From Pseudorhodoplanes sp. (GTDB lineage: Bacteria; Pseudomonadota; Alphaproteobacteria; Rhizobiales; Xanthobacteraceae), in contig JALHOD010000004.1 in assembly GCA_022843165.1 (NCBI GenBank), positions 186,001 to 250,000 of the forward strand: a stretch of DNA of 64,000 nucleotides. The letters run 5' to 3'. Positions 63,613 to 64,000 of this stretch are shown in pieces; within the stretch, counting starts at the first letter, position 1, and every line of letters starts with the position of its first letter. Made by a program: the position numbers and the translations under genes. The notes below the pieces were generated by a model. It made no database searches, was not told the origin of the DNA, and worked only from the letters and a program-made list of their open reading frames with translations.

Positions 63613-63649
63613 GCACACGCCGATCGGCGTTTTTCAAAGGAGCCATATC

Positions 63650-63853
63650 ATGGCAACAGGTACAGTGAAGTTTTTCAATGCCCAAAAGGGTTTCGGTTTC
63701 ATTCAGCCGACCGATGGCGGCCAGGACGTGTTCGTTCACATTTCCGCCGTCGAGCGCGCGGGCATGAGCAACCTCAATGAAGGTCAGAAGCTCAGCTACG
63801 AAGTCGTGAGCGAGCGCGGCAAGCTGGCCGCTTCGAATCTCGCGAACGTCTGA
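63650..63853 (+). CDS. cspA: Cold shock protein, CspA family
   Basis: A 67-residue single-domain nucleic-acid chaperone. RNP1 is KGFGFI (residues 14-19) and RNP2 is VFVHI; starts ATGTVKFFNAQ and ends ASNLANV. It binds single-stranded RNA and DNA and aids cold adaptation. Ribosome site AAAGGAGCC. A 37-bp leader hairpin and a GC-rich terminator flank it. Confidence 0.97.
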   Translation: MATGTVKFFNAQKGFGFIQPTDGGQDVFVHISAVERAGMSNLNEGQKLSYEVVSERGKLAASNLANV

Positions 63854-63875
63854 TCTCGCGTCATTTAAGACTACG

Positions 63876-63904
63876 GGCCCGGCGCGTGAGCGCCGGGCCT
63901 TTTC
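63876..63904 (+). terminator. Terminator of cspA
   Basis: Stem GGCCCGGCGC / GCGCCGGGCC (63876-63885 with 63890-63899), loop GTGA, then TTTTC. Confidence 0.92.
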
Positions 63905-63985
63905 AATTGTGACGTAGGACCCATATCCGCGATGCCGCGCCGGACATCCGGGCCCGCAACCGCAAACAACGAAAGGAGAGCGGCC

Positions 63986-64000
63986 ATGGCGCGCAAACCG
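63986..64000 (+). CDS. Start of an unidentified gene, cut by window
   Basis: GAAAGGAGAGCGGCC precedes ATG 63986, and five codons (MARKP) are seen before the window ends. The strong ribosome site makes a real gene likely. The product cannot be named. Confidence 0.6.

Overview
The window reads as chromosomal DNA of an alphaproteobacterium of the order Hyphomicrobiales (Rhizobiales), most like the Bradyrhizobium / Rhodopseudomonas / Pseudolabrys group. The grounds are a high G+C core with almost pure housekeeping content, a GapR (DUF2312) gene, CpdR beside an N-formylglutamate amidohydrolase, a bL36 gene of the 41-residue type, a ROSE RNA thermometer in front of an Hsp20 gene, a predicted alpha-r8/MmgR-type small RNA, and a tiny gene with a 17-nt Shine-Dalgarno sequence of the rreB kind. 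No phage, integrase, IS element or CRISPR array was seen. The genus assignment is inference.

Layout. 1-3.4 kb: end-truncated PHA-synthase-like hydrolase, oligoendopeptidase F and a small secreted protein, all minus. 3.4-9.1 kb: NtrC-type regulator with a perfect CtrA half-site pair upstream, a YcbB-type L,D-transpeptidase and a DUF882 M15-like peptidase. 9.1-12.1 kb: GapR, a DUF302 protein, then a tripartite-tricarboxylate (TTT) binding protein with a 2-keto-4-pentenoate hydratase-like enzyme. 12.1-15.5 kb: the rreB-like gene, a DUF1244 protein, and a two-subunit Mo hydroxylase (IorAB type). 15.6-19 kb: glycerate 2-kinase, DUF1036 protein, pyruvate kinase. 19-21.6 kb: hydrolase, TPR protein, rpmJ, a Cys-rich secreted protein, tRNA-Val(GAC). 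21.8-25.7 kb: exported methyltransferase-like protein, amino acid permease, FAD oxidoreductase. 25.7-31.2 kb: a GGDEF-EAL sensor, a lone HicA-like protein, a secreted hydrolase, cpdR, and N-formylglutamate amidohydrolase. 31.3-36 kb: sRNA, MFS carrier, histidinol phosphatase, hydrolase, ROSE-hsp20.

36-48.6 kb: proline-rich secreted protein, threonine aldolase, gltBD (GOGAT), SGNH hydrolase, lytic transglycosylase, galU. 48.6-56 kb: outer-membrane barrel protein, hemH, an exported 5'-nucleotidase-family protein, a DUF992 protein, aspartate aminotransferase, GST. 56-64 kb: small membrane protein, PQQ-type sugar dehydrogenase, DUF486 protein, exported proteins, MBL-fold hydrolase, CWC protein, a second L,D-transpeptidase, a second TTT receptor with a GlcG/HbpS-like partner, cold shock protein, and the first five codons of another gene.

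Themes: envelope and peptidoglycan remodelling (two L,D-transpeptidases, DUF882 peptidase, MltB-like transglycosylase, barrel protein, galU); cell-cycle circuitry (CtrA-type sites, CpdR, GapR, possible TacA-like regulator); nitrogen and amino acid metabolism (gltBD, aspC, threonine aldolase, hisN); and several RNA-level control elements, which are the most interesting part of the window.
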